Below, piece after piece: positions 1 to 7,656 of a stretch of DNA of 12,500 nucleotides (position 1 is the first letter of the stretch; each line of letters starts with the position of its first letter). Below the pieces are notes generated by a model that had not been told where the DNA came from, did no database searches, and saw only the letters and a program-made list of their open reading frames with translations. The stretch spans positions 137,501 to 150,000 of the forward strand of contig MVGU01001026.1 of NCBI GenBank assembly GCA_002005505.1. Reading direction: 5' to 3'. The position numbers and the translations under genes are program-made. Source of the stretch: Botryococcus braunii (taxonomy: Eukaryota; Chlorophyta; Trebouxiophyceae).

Positions 1-77
1 CCAGCTGTGCAGAAATTCATGCTCCTGACTTTGATCCCATTGTGCAACAGATGCATGCGGTCAGGAGGTTGAATGAG
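1..77 (+). CDS. Possible exon of an unidentified convergent gene, 5' cut by window edge
   Basis: From base 3 the plus strand is open and reads SCAEIHAPDFDPIVQQMHAV then RRLNE. It is followed at 78 by GTATGT, an excellent donor after GAG. The composition is balanced and free of repeats, unlike the rest of the left end, which suggests real coding sequence. I do not recognise the family. If real, the gene is transcribed towards TOP3B and would end somewhere in 78-2300. The left exon boundary is not visible: CAG at 2-4 or at 10-12 could be an acceptor, or the exon may start before the window. Confidence 0.4.
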
Positions 78-312
78 GTATGTACGGATTTCCTGGTTGA
101 AAGATACTCTGACATTCAGTTTTGGGTTTTGGTTGCGTTAGACTGAGTTCAAAATGCCTCTGGTGCCAAACTTGCTAACCCCGACCCTGTGATATGCGCT
201 ACAGGAAGGTGCCTGGCAGTGTGCGGGTGTTACAATTGCGTGAACATAAGTGTGTGGTTGGCAGGTAGAGGGAGGCAGGAGGCAGGGAGGGACGGAGGGA
301 GAGGGGGGGAGG

Positions 313-313
<1 letters not shown>

Positions 314-353
<40 letters not shown>
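314..353. repeat. (GA)n microsatellite
   Basis: About 19 uninterrupted GA units followed by a run of G. Confidence 0.95.
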
Positions 354-363
<10 letters not shown>

Positions 364-449
364 GAGAGGAAACCCCCGCCCAGGGGGATGGGCCGCCTGG
401 GGAGTCGGGCATTATTTTTGCATAGCACCTTCTGCCTGGTTGCTTTCAG

Positions 450-598
450 AGAGAAATTGGAAAAGGGGGGGGGTTCTTGTGGCATGGTTGCTCGCTACCT
501 GAAGCTGCAGTTATCGTTATCAACTCTGCAGTAGCAAAAAGTGGCATATATGGGACTGCTTTCCAGGGCCTGTGGTCAGCCATCTGCATCACGTGGAG
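450..598 (+). CDS. Weak candidate second exon of the same plus-strand gene
   Basis: The acceptor-like TTGCTTTCAG ends at 449. From 450 a phase 0 frame, compatible with the end of 1-77, reads REIGKGGG, FLWHGCSLPEAAVIVINSAV and SGIYGTAFQGLWSAI before running into the CA array at 602. No good donor is seen before the array, and the frame depends on a run of nine G. The protein is not recognised. It may equally be intron sequence that is open by chance; the right border given is arbitrary. Confidence 0.15.
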
Positions 599-600
599 GG

Positions 601-601
<1 letters not shown>

Positions 602-678
<77 letters not shown>
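602..678. repeat. (CA)n microsatellite
   Basis: About 38 uninterrupted CA units on the plus strand. Confidence 0.95.
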
Positions 679-681
<3 letters not shown>

Positions 682-1478
682 ATCAGTATGGCGGTCTACC
701 GTTGGCGGAGAGACCTTGCATATTGCATGCTGCCAAGGCGAAGTATGGGTTACAGCCTTTCCTTTTTGTTGCTGGCATGTAAAACTTGCTGTAGAATTGA
801 AGAGAATAGTGTAATTGCGCATCGCTTTTTCGGAGGCAGGGGGAGATGAGTGTAGTTGCGCATACTGTATTTGCGCAAGTTGTTTTGGAGGCATTGAAGA
901 CATAATCAGAGTCCGCTTTGCCTTTGAAACCACTATAATGGAAGGATGAGAGAGCATTCCTCTCGCATTCTTCAAAGCCTGACGCGAAGATCTACTTATG
1001 AAGGTTTTGTATGTGCAAATTCGGATGTATAGCTTGTAAGGTAACCAGAAATGATGTATGAAAAGGTGTTGGACATGTCCAGGCATGGAGAAGAGTTTGT
1101 ATTGGCCAGGGATAGGGTTTGATGGCTTTTGCAGAGTAGCAATCATTTGTATACGAGTGTGATCATGAGGACGTCAACGTTGATGACCGGTCTTGATGCA
1201 TATCTCAAATCTGGATGAGGAGAGACCAGTCATGTACAGGCATATACAGGACGTTTCATTATGCAGCTATAACTAATTAGTCGCTCGGTCAACTGGACAG
1301 TCTTGTGGACATTTCTTACAAGTCTACCCACACAGAGGTCATTGTGCCGATCAGCACTACGTTTCATAAAAGGAAAAAAAGCATACAGATCGGCGGGCAT
1401 CTGCGTTGCAAAGGGGCATGCAGACGGATAAGTTTTTTCTTAAAAGGCGTTTCTGGAGGCACCAGAAATGGCCTTCAG

Positions 1479-1610
1479 AAACTCTGTTTCCACGTTTTCT
1501 TTTTCTTTTTCTTTTTTTCTTTGTTTTTTTTCTTTTTTTCCCCCGTTTTGCTCAGCGCTCTTTCCATGGACGAAGCGGTCGAGGTACCAGCCCTATTGGA
1601 TCCTTCTGAG
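1479..1610 (+). other. Polypyrimidine tract with exon-like segment (1556-1610)
   Basis: A dense T/C tract at about 1494-1545 is followed by GTTTTGCTCAG ending at 1555. After it, 55 bases open in one frame read LSMDEAVEVPALLDPSE and end in GAG/GTGGGT at 1610/1611. The layout is that of a strong 3' splice site plus a small exon with a donor, on the plus strand. The peptide is short and not recognised, so this could be a further exon of the convergent gene or a decoy. Confidence 0.2.
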
Positions 1611-1640
1611 GTGGGTACACAACTGAGCTCCTTGCGCAGG

Positions 1641-1968
1641 GTCATATATGGACGAACACAAGCCAACGTGTGCAGGTCCATGACTCATTTGGACGAACAC
1701 AAGCCAACGTGTGCAGTTTCATGACTCATTTGGACGAACACAATCCCACCTGTACAGGTTCATGACCCATATGGAAGAGCACAGGCCCACGTGTGCAGGT
1801 TCATGACCCATTTGTTCGATCAAAATCCAGCATGTGCAGGTTCATGACCCATTTGTTTGACCACAATCCCACACGTGTGGAGGTTCATGACCCACTTGGA
1901 CAAACACAATCCCACGTATGCAGATTCATGACCCATATGAGACGAACACAATCCCACATGTGCATGCC
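1641..1968. repeat. 41-bp tandem array, about eight diverged copies
   Basis: The unit contains GGACGAACACAATCCCACGT, then GTGCAGGTTCATGACCCATT. Copies differ by substitutions, so the array is old. Each unit tends to carry an ACGTG/CACGTG-like core and a TCATGA palindrome. It lies between the candidate plus-strand exons and the TOP3B 3' end. The frames through it are not conserved and I see no coding role. Confidence 0.9.
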
Positions 1969-2340
1969 AAGCCGCGAGGCCTCAGCATGAGGCATCGTGA
2001 TCACGTGAGGCCTGCACAAGCTGGACGAGGGTGGCCAAGAACAAACGCTGTTAATAATCCGTCACACCTCTTGTTCTTAACGATCCGTCGCACTTTCTAT
2101 TCTAAACAGTCCGCCACGCGGCTCCTGGCTGCTGCAGATATGCTGGTATATATCAGCATTGAGAAGCAAATCTGGTTTATGTATAAGATCTTCTTCACTT
2201 CTTATCCAAGTAGAATCCTGACAGCGATCTTTAAACAGAATCCGGATTGGTACAATCACGCGTGTCCGCTGGCACGCATCCCTTAGCAGCACCCCGACCC
2301 CGACCCCGTCCCCGTCCCTGTCCTCGCTGGCGATAAATCG
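1969..2340. other. TOP3B 3' flank and presumed 3' UTR
   Basis: The transcribed strand continues past the TGA into a G-rich array (2292-2318) and then ordinary sequence. No AATAAA is present on the minus strand here, so the polyadenylation site cannot be placed. Short near-repeats of the form 'AT/AGTCCGYCRC' occur around 2058-2120 on the plus strand. No gene recognised. Confidence 0.5.
2291..2319 (-). repeat. G-tract array just after the stop codon, quadruplex-capable in the mRNA
   Basis: On the minus (mRNA) strand five G-runs (one of three, four of four bases) are separated by two-base spacers AC or TC, starting about 22 bases past the TGA. This satisfies a short-loop G-quadruplex pattern. 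In a shifted frame the array would encode RG repeats, like the tail of exon e9. Confidence 0.85.
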
Positions 2341-2592
2341 TCAGAAAGCATGGAAGCTCATCAGCGGATCCTCCTTTTTCCTGCCCCGCCCCCGCCCGCG
2401 CCCCCGGGCCCTGCCCCCGCGGCCGCGGCCCCGTCCTCGCCCCCGCTTCACAATGCTCTTGCCATGCTTCACGTCCGACAGCTTTATGAGCAGCTCGTCG
2501 CACTGCAGGCAGCCCGTCTTGGCCGTCTGGCCTTCCGGTAGCGGGGAATGCCCCTTCCGCCACTCCAGCGCCAGCAAGTTTGCCTCGCACTC
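2341..2592 (-). CDS. TOP3B: TOP3B exon e9 (last zinc pair, RG-rich tail, stop)
   Basis: The terminal exon encodes 83 residues and a TGA stop at 2343-2341. It opens with ECEANLLALEW, so the C-x2-C of a zinc module (ICE/ECE) is divided by the intron. GCLQCDELLIKLSDVKHG follows as the partner pair. Then comes a basic low-complexity tail rich in Arg-Gly, from about residue 50 to 71 of the exon, and finally KKEDPLMSFHAF. RG/RGG tails in TOP3B bind RNA in animals. The pure RG style and the MSFxxF ending resemble plant homologues as I recall them. The acceptor is GCGCAG before 2592. The DNA of the tail is very GC-rich. Confidence 0.94.
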   Translation of the reverse strand, partial: ECEANLLALEWRKGHSPLPEGQTAKTGCLQCDELLIKLSDVKHGKSIVKRGRGRGRGRGGRARGRGRGRGRKKEDPLMSFHAF

Positions 2593-2679
2593 CTGCGCAC
2601 CCATCCTGTTGCCACTGATTTCGCGTTCCGCCCCACAGAAGTCGCCCATAAAGCTGCCAAGGTCCCACCAAAGAAAGGT

Positions 2680-2712
2680 GTGTGTGTGCGCACGCGTGCA
2701 CACACGCGCACG

Positions 2713-2757
<45 letters not shown>

Positions 2758-2820
2758 GAAAACGCGCACGCCCACACACACACACACACACACACACACG
2801 AGCGCGCACGCGCTCGTGCT
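2680..2820. repeat. CA-rich compound microsatellite
   Basis: Two CA arrays (about 2715-2755 and 2774-2799) are bordered by alternating CG/CA sequence such as CGCGCACG, all purine-pyrimidine alternation and therefore Z-DNA prone. Confidence 0.9.
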
Positions 2821-3087
2821 CGAAAGAGCAATACAGTGTAAGGGATGTGTTGCTGTCCGTCTGTAAGCAAGCCACATTACTGTTCTTGACCACCAGTCCA
2901 CGAGCTTTTGAAACACGTGCATTGAAGAGGAAGGCCTTTCGGGGCGTGATGGCTTTCGCTTGCGATGTAGGTGGAGCACTATGGGCTGTCATATGGCCGC
3001 CAGAAAGTCATCAAGGAAGTCCTACAGGGGTGAACCCTGTGTGCGCACGCGCACACGAGTGCAGCGCAGCATGCCCGCAGGTGCTTG

Positions 3088-3111
3088 CGTGCGTGCGTGC
3101 GCGCGCGCGCG

Positions 3112-3180
<69 letters not shown>

Positions 3181-3319
3181 CGCACAGGCGTGCGTGCGTG
3201 CGCGCTCGCGCTTGCGTGTGTGTGTATGTGTGTGTGTGTGTGTGTGTGACGCACACGCGTGTGTGCGTGCGCGCTCGCGCTTGCGTGTGTGTGTATGTGT
3301 GTGTGTGTGTGCGTGTGTG

Positions 3320-3366
<47 letters not shown>
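3088..3366. repeat. GT-rich compound microsatellite with a 69-bp duplication
   Basis: It starts with GCGT/GCGC alternation, then about 32 GT units (3114-3178), then two copies of a roughly 69-bp block (starting about 3179 and 3248). Each contains the palindrome GCGCGCTCGCGC-like core, then GCGTGTGTGTGTATGTG. A GT/GC tail follows. Nearly the whole block alternates purine and pyrimidine. Confidence 0.9.
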
Positions 3367-3528
3367 GCGGGAGTGTGACACGCAGGCGGCCGCATGCGTG
3401 CTTCGCTGCCTTCAAGATGCACAGCTGGAAACCGAGAGGAAGGCCGGCACTCCGTCCGGCCCTCAGCTGGTCGGCTGAGGAGAAGTCTGGCTGGGTGCCG
3501 CAGTCAGTATCTGCCAAGGTGGCCGTAC

Positions 3529-3741
3529 CTCGCAAATCTCCCTCGACACCTTGGCGGAGTGCAGATTGGGGGGCAGGTACACTACCAGGCTACAGCGGCT
3601 GCAGTCAACCCGCCACTTGGGCCCACTGATGGGGTTGAGCACCAGCGTTCCCTCCTCACACTCGGGGCAGACACACACTCCCAGGCGCCCAGGGGAGTGC
3701 CTGCAGCCCAGGTTGGGGCACAGCGTGCATGGCATCCCCCC
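3529..3741 (-). CDS. TOP3B: TOP3B exon e8 (third zinc-binding module)
   Basis: A 213-bp phase 0 exon of 71 residues starting [17 protein letters not shown]. It carries the C-x2-C-x4-C-x-H arrangement, then CVCPEC, then [20 protein letters not shown], a very typical TOP3B block ('GVLVLDPTSGPKWKV.C..C' in animals). It ends SREICE. The donor is GAG/GTACGG after 3529. The acceptor is GTGAAG next to a run of seven G in the transcript. Using the first G as the end of the AG keeps the frame; a change in the run length would break it. Confidence 0.95.
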
Positions 3742-4116
3742 CTTCACAGCCCCCATCGCTCCCCACTGCATCCCGCAAACCTTAGAAAATAAAGACTTTA
3801 AAAGGAATTAGAAATGCATGACGACAGAAACGCTTCTTTCGGTTCTTGTGGTTTCTTTTGGTTCCTTTCGGTTTTGGCGCTGATTAATCCCCACACGAAG
3901 ATGACATTGTGATGATATTACAGACCTGCACGATGAAAAGGATTTACGGCGAAACGGTTTTGCCATTTCTCACCACCCAAATCCCCCTCCTTCCCGCCCT
4001 CACCATAGGCATGCTAAAGTGTGCACTTCTGGTGGGATATTTTCTAGACCTATGATCGGTATCTATATCGGGCGCCCAGGAACCTCAAAATCCATGTTCA
4101 ACAAAACAAAAAAGAG

Positions 4117-4117
<1 letters not shown>

Positions 4118-4165
<48 letters not shown>

Positions 4166-4240
4166 TCACACACGCACGCACACACGCGCGCACGCACGAA
4201 CGCCCACACGCACGCGCGCACGCCCTCGCGCACACATGAA
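4118..4240. repeat. CA microsatellite with degenerate CA/CG tail
   Basis: About 22 CA units (to about 4161) followed by alternating CACG/CGCG sequence to about 4240. Confidence 0.9.
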
Positions 4241-4310
4241 CACGTATAAAGATGCACAAACACAGAGGCCTGGATGCCCTCGCGCGTGCAGAAACCCCCC
4301 CTCCCCCGGC

Positions 4311-4311
4311 C

Positions 4312-4388
<77 letters not shown>

Positions 4389-4408
4389 ACACACAGACAC
4401 ACATGACG
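4311..4408. repeat. (CA)n microsatellite, nearly 100 bp
   Basis: The array is uninterrupted to about 4382, then has two CAGA variants near its right end. Confidence 0.95.
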
Positions 4409-4594
4409 AGGATACTGCCCTTGAAGCGTGTCACTGCAAATCTGCGGCATTAGGTGTAAGGTGGGTTCCTTCCCTTCATTACGCAACTCCACGCTTGAGG
4501 AGTTTTTCTTCCTGTTGTCAAAGGGTGCGCGCACACACGGGCATGCCGGCAAGCGTGCATGCATACTCATGAGTCTGCATATGTACAAGTCTCT

Positions 4595-4595
<1 letters not shown>

Positions 4596-4652
<57 letters not shown>
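4596..4652. repeat. (TG)n microsatellite
   Basis: About 27 TG units followed by a G-run. It is opposite in orientation to the two CA arrays in the same intron. Confidence 0.95.
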
Positions 4653-4653
<1 letters not shown>

Positions 4654-4871
4654 GGGGGGGGAGGGTGTCTACGGTGAGAGAAGGTGGGATGCATGTAGCC
4701 AAGTTTTCTAACTAGTCGAAGGGTTAACGCAAGCCTGACGAATCACAGTCCGATCATGACAGAGACGAGAGTTGCGTCCAAATAAGGCATACGTACGCTT
4801 ATCATCCACAGGCCCTTCAGGAGGCAGGCAATGGGTACAGGTGTTATTAATCAAAGTTTGACAGGGGTTAC

Positions 4872-5015
4872 CTTGCCAGCTCCCTCAAGGGGATTGTTGT
4901 AGCAGAATGGGCATAGTGGCATAGTCTTGCCGTCAGGACCAGCTAATGAATAGAGCACCAGCTGATAGCCATCCAGAGGGCATTCCAGTTCCTGATATAG
5001 CTTGATTGTTCCACC
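4872..5015 (-). CDS. TOP3B: TOP3B exon e7 (second zinc-binding module)
   Basis: A 144-bp phase 0 exon of 48 residues from GGTIKLYQELECPLDGYQLV to CPFCYNNPLEGAGK. The cysteine of ECPLD and the pair in CPFC match the conserved TOP3B pattern (RCPLDDFELV and LCPYCYN in animal proteins). The segment after CYNNP is shorter than I recall in land plants, where a spacer of about 20 residues precedes the GMPC motif. The acceptor is TTGGCAG before 5015. The donor is AAG/GTAACC after 4872. Confidence 0.96.
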
Positions 5016-5066
5016 CTGCCAAGCCCCAAGGTGCGCACACACCCTTTGGCATGCTGGTCACAATGT

Positions 5067-5086
5067 GAACGGGTTCGAATCCCGCC
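5067..5086 (+). other. tRNA T-arm / B-box-like sequence, possible SINE remnant
   Basis: CGGGTTCGAATCCCGCC contains a perfect pol III B box (GGTTCGAATCC) with a 4-bp stem around it. No matching A box is found at tRNA spacing: TGGC at 5047 is too close. A cloverleaf cannot be built, so it is not a tRNA gene. A decayed tRNA-derived SINE or chance are both possible. Confidence 0.3.
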
Positions 5087-5213
5087 GAAATATGGGCATT
5101 TCTGGAAAGGGCGTTTTACCTGGTTTAGCACCTCTCCTGTTGTGCGCGCTCAACTATTGCCTTTGTAGTGAGTCCTGCCTGTAGAGTAGTAGCTACACGC
5201 AGACACACACACA

Positions 5214-5568
<355 letters not shown>

Positions 5569-5650
5569 CACAGCGGCGCTACGCCATATAAAGAGGGGTG
5601 AAGAGGCTGCTGACCTGCCACTCTCAATCTTAATTCCTAAACCCCACATC

Positions 5651-6040
5651 CTAGAACCAGTCAATAACATAAAAGTTACACCCAACTTGCATAAAATGGC
5701 CGACATGTCTTTGAAGGTGCTCACAGACTGAGTGAGCACCTTTAGAGATGAGTAACTTGCCAGTCTGACTCAGCAGGTCACTTAACAAATAGCAGCGTTC
5801 ACTTGACAGCCTGGCTCGTCCCCAAGGGGAGCTGGACTTGGAATGGGGCTGGTTTGCATTCCTATACATTAGGAAAACTGCAGGACTTCCCTCAACCATA
5901 AACTCAAAGAACTCAACAGTGCAGGGACAATCACTGAACAGTACCTCAGCACTCTCAAGACTACAGGGGTAGGGTTCAGGAATTGCCACCACAGTGCTTA
6001 AGGGTTCCCTAAACTCGAACGCGGAAACCCCGCTGTGGCG
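5651..6040 (-). CDS. Unrecognised 129-codon open frame inside intron F, possibly mobile-element derived
   Basis: An open frame without low complexity runs from after a TAA at 6043-6041 to a stop at 5653-5651. It reads, in part, FREPLSTVVAIPEPYPCSLE, then AEVLFSDCPCTVEFFEFMVE, GSPAVFLMYRNANQPHSKSS and later SERCYLLSDLLSQTGKLLI. The first good start is the GTG at 5992; there is no clear ATG upstream. It cannot be a TOP3B exon because LPQ (e6) joins GGTIKLY (e7) without gap. The residues look like real protein with balanced composition, so a fragment of a transposable element or captured gene is plausible. I cannot assign a family. Introns or frameshifts may have removed the rest. Confidence 0.3.
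   Translation of the reverse strand, partial: RHSGVSAFEFREPLSTVVAIPEPYPCSLESAEVLFSDCPCTVEFFEFMVEGSPAVFLMYRNANQPHSKSSSPWGRARLSSERCYLLSDLLSQTGKLLISKGAHSVCEHLQRHVGHFMQVGCNFYVIDWF
5714..5742. repeat. Perfect 11-bp inverted repeat
   Basis: AAGGTGCTCAC, seven-base loop AGACTGA, then GTGAGCACCTT. It lies within the unrecognised open frame. Confidence 0.85.
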
Positions 6041-6344
6041 TTACCAAAGGAGCGATTTGTCCGCTGGGGCTTAGAATAGCTTACGTACCTCCAAATTGCC
6101 CCAAAAAGGGCCCTTTCACGCAGTCGTGCGCCTCGAGCCCTTGGACATGAACAAGAGAAAGGAGGGAAGGAGGGCGAAAAGGGGGGAAGGAGGGCTCCCC
6201 TCCCTCTTGCCACTAGGAGACTGAGGAGGGTGGACAGAGAGGGTGGAAGGATGGAGGGTGGATGGATGGATGGATGGAGGAGGTGGCTGGATGGATTCAC
6301 GGGGAGGAGGGGGAGAAGGGCCGGAACAAGCAACGCGAGCCGAG

Positions 6345-6380
<36 letters not shown>

Positions 6381-6392
6381 AAAAGAAAAAAT
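6345..6392 (+). repeat. Poly(A) tract (A34 plus A-rich tail)
   Basis: Thirty-four A followed by GAAAAAGAAAAAA. Seen on the plus strand, it could be the tail of a retroposon whose body lies to the left (6040-6340, G/A-rich with GGAT repeats at about 6255-6292). No target-site duplication was identified. In the TOP3B transcript it is a U-run about 50 to 100 bases past the e6 donor. Confidence 0.7.
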
Positions 6393-6444
6393 AGTTGTCC
6401 GAGACAAGAGGTGACGGGCAAATAGGGGGAGTGAGGGAGGGTAC

Positions 6445-6554
6445 CTGAGGGAGGTCCAGGACTTCCTCACATGTGGGGCAGTACAAGCGGGTTGGCCGGC
6501 CTGAAATCAGCTTCATGTACCGCCGGCACTTACCGCACTTGCTGAAGGGTTTCC
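6445..6554 (-). CDS. TOP3B: TOP3B exon e6 (first zinc-binding module)
   Basis: A 110-bp exon that completes the split glycine codon and then encodes 36 residues. It holds two C-x2-C pairs, KCGKC and YCPTC, separated by about 16 residues (RRYMKLISGRPTRL), which fits the first four-cysteine zinc module of TOP3B. In this family such C-terminal modules contribute to nucleic acid binding. The acceptor is GGGGCAG before 6554 and the donor is CCTCAG/GTACCC after 6445. The exon ends in LPQ, and the next exon continues GGTIKLY exactly as homologues read LPQ-GTIKLY, so nothing is missing between them. Confidence 0.96.
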
Positions 6555-6662
6555 CTGCCCCCCACGTCACCATTCGCATGCTTCCTTAGTCATCGCCATC
6601 CGGCATCAAATGCCATGTGGCATCATGGTGCTATTGCGCGCTACTAGGGTATAAACCCTGTG

Positions 6663-6881
6663 GCAATGACAGAAAAGCAGCATTTGTCCTTGCTGGAAAA
6701 TGATAAGGATTGCTCTATGATGAGAGGATTTCCTCTATATATAGTATATGCAATAGAGTATAAAGAGTATATGCAAGGGAGTATATACTCTATATAGAGT
6801 ACATAGAGCAGATCCCCCTCTAATCATCCAGCAATCCCTATCATAATTCAGCAGGGGCCCATGGTGCCTTTCTGACATTGC
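6663..6881. mobile_element. Long imperfect foldback, MITE-like
   Basis: Arm 6663-6727 and the reverse complement of 6817-6881 align without gaps at 51 of 65 bases by my count. The 89-base centre is AT-rich and itself partly symmetric (CTCTATATATAG against CTATATAGAG). The arms run to the left (GCAATGACAGAAAAGCA) and right ends (TGACATTGC). No coding capacity. A foldback transposon (MITE) or a decayed hairpin RNA locus would both give this pattern. No clear target-site duplication was seen. Confidence 0.65.
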
Positions 6882-6923
6882 TGGCTAAAGCCTATGGTCA
6901 TTGAACAAGCCCCCTTGTGACCC

Positions 6924-7182
6924 AACAAGGTCCCTGCTGCCAAAATCTTTAACGGGGTCCCTGCTGGCAAAATCTTTAACGGGGTCCCTGCTGGCAAAAT
7001 CTTTAACAGGGTCCCTGCTGGGAAAATCATTAACAAGGTCCCCGTTGGCAAGAATCCCCAACAGGGACCTTGTTGGGGGTTTAAGGCAAAATCCCCAACA
7101 AGGTCCTCGTTGACAATGTCCCCAACAAGGTCCCTATTGGCAAAATCCCGAACAAGGTCCCTGTTGGCAAAATCCTCATCGG
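6924..7182. repeat. 27-bp tandem array, about nine diverged copies
   Basis: The unit is like GGTCCCTGCTGGCAAAATC plus TTTAACAG/G. Three near-identical copies at 6929-7010 are followed by more diverged ones. Since 27 is divisible by three, both strands show nine-residue peptide repeats (TGSLLAKSL and AGTPLKILP types) that are not evidence of a gene. Part of the array is inverted, making a perfect 14-bp hairpin (7065-7078 with 7093-7106). Confidence 0.9.
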
Positions 7183-7223
7183 CAAAACGCTCTTCTCGAC
7201 GGCCCCGTTTGTCACCCGCCAAA

Positions 7224-7403
<180 letters not shown>

Positions 7404-7481
7404 TTTGCCTTGGTAAATGAATCGGTTGCGTTGCAAACCCCAGATAAAGAAATAGTAAAAGGGACAGTGGCAGTGACTCAC

Positions 7482-7656
7482 CAGACTCGGCAAGGGTAGA
7501 GAAGGTGGCGTCAAAAAGAGCGTCCATACGGCCAATCTTTGCCACGAAAAAGACGAACTTGCTTGTGAATTGAGCCAGGGTGTGGCGCACGACGGACTCT
7601 TTCTCGGCCTCTCCCCGCGCGATGAGACCAATCTGTTTCTCCACGTGACTCCGCAC
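7482..7656 (-). CDS. TOP3B: TOP3B exon e5
   Basis: This 175-bp exon gives 58 residues (VRSHVEKQIG to ATFSTLAES) plus the first base of a glycine codon. It corresponds to the helical end of the topoisomerase core: VRSHVEKQIGLIARGEA, then the block ending MDALFDATFSTLAESG, which matches 'MDELMEVSFSPLAATG' of animal TOP3B. The acceptor is GGGCAG before 7656. The donor TCTG/GTGAGT is the strongest donor in the window. This is the only complete intron in phase 1. A 176-bp GT array sits about 80 bases past the donor. Confidence 0.95.

Larger units (their letters stand above)
78..1478. other. Non-coding stretch with microsatellites
   Basis: Apart from the weak candidate exon at 450 this region holds a GA array (about 314-352) bordered by G-runs, a CA array (about 602-678), and unique-looking sequence from 680 to 1478. 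I recognise no gene or RNA in the unique part. The open frames here come from the repeats (TH/CV and LS/RE peptides). Confidence 0.6.
2593..3528 (-). other. Intron H of TOP3B (e8 to e9)
   Basis: A GT-AG intron of 936 bp. In the transcript it carries a long CA-rich block first (3114-3365), then about 300 bases of unique sequence, then a UG-rich block (2680-2820) roughly 90 bases before the acceptor. The two blocks are complementary and could fold on each other. No other gene is seen. Confidence 0.85.
3742..4871 (-). other. Intron G of TOP3B (e7 to e8)
   Basis: A GT-AG intron of 1130 bp. It holds three dinucleotide arrays: CA in the transcript at 4598-4651, then UG at 4312-4408 and at 4118-4161. 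It also has a degenerate CA/CG block (4163-4240). Between 3780 and 4110 there is unique AT-richer sequence with a few TTTCGGTT-type near-repeats (3836-3876). No gene recognised. Confidence 0.85.

Noticed and set aside
601..1146. 181-codon minus-strand open frame ending in a long CV repeat
   Set aside because: The CV stretch is the translation of the CA array. The remainder shows no family similarity and no splice or start context.
2682..3629. 315-codon plus-strand open frame across 2682-3629
   Set aside because: It is held open by CA/GT arrays on both sides and runs antisense through TOP3B exon e8.
3394..3811. Plus-strand open frames over 3394-3811
   Set aside because: They are the antisense of exon e8, whose minus-strand translation matches TOP3B zinc modules.
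5036..5086. tRNA gene near the B box
   Set aside because: No A box at the proper distance, and no acceptor, D or anticodon stems can be formed.
5651..6040. Extra TOP3B exon between e6 and e7
   Set aside because: LPQ joins GGTIKLY exactly as in homologues. Insertion of this frame would break the conserved sequence, so it is listed as a separate unrecognised frame.
6920..7190. Possible CRISPR-like array with regularly spaced repeats
   Set aside because: Units are directly adjacent without unique spacers and decay gradually, the pattern of a minisatellite in a eukaryotic intron.
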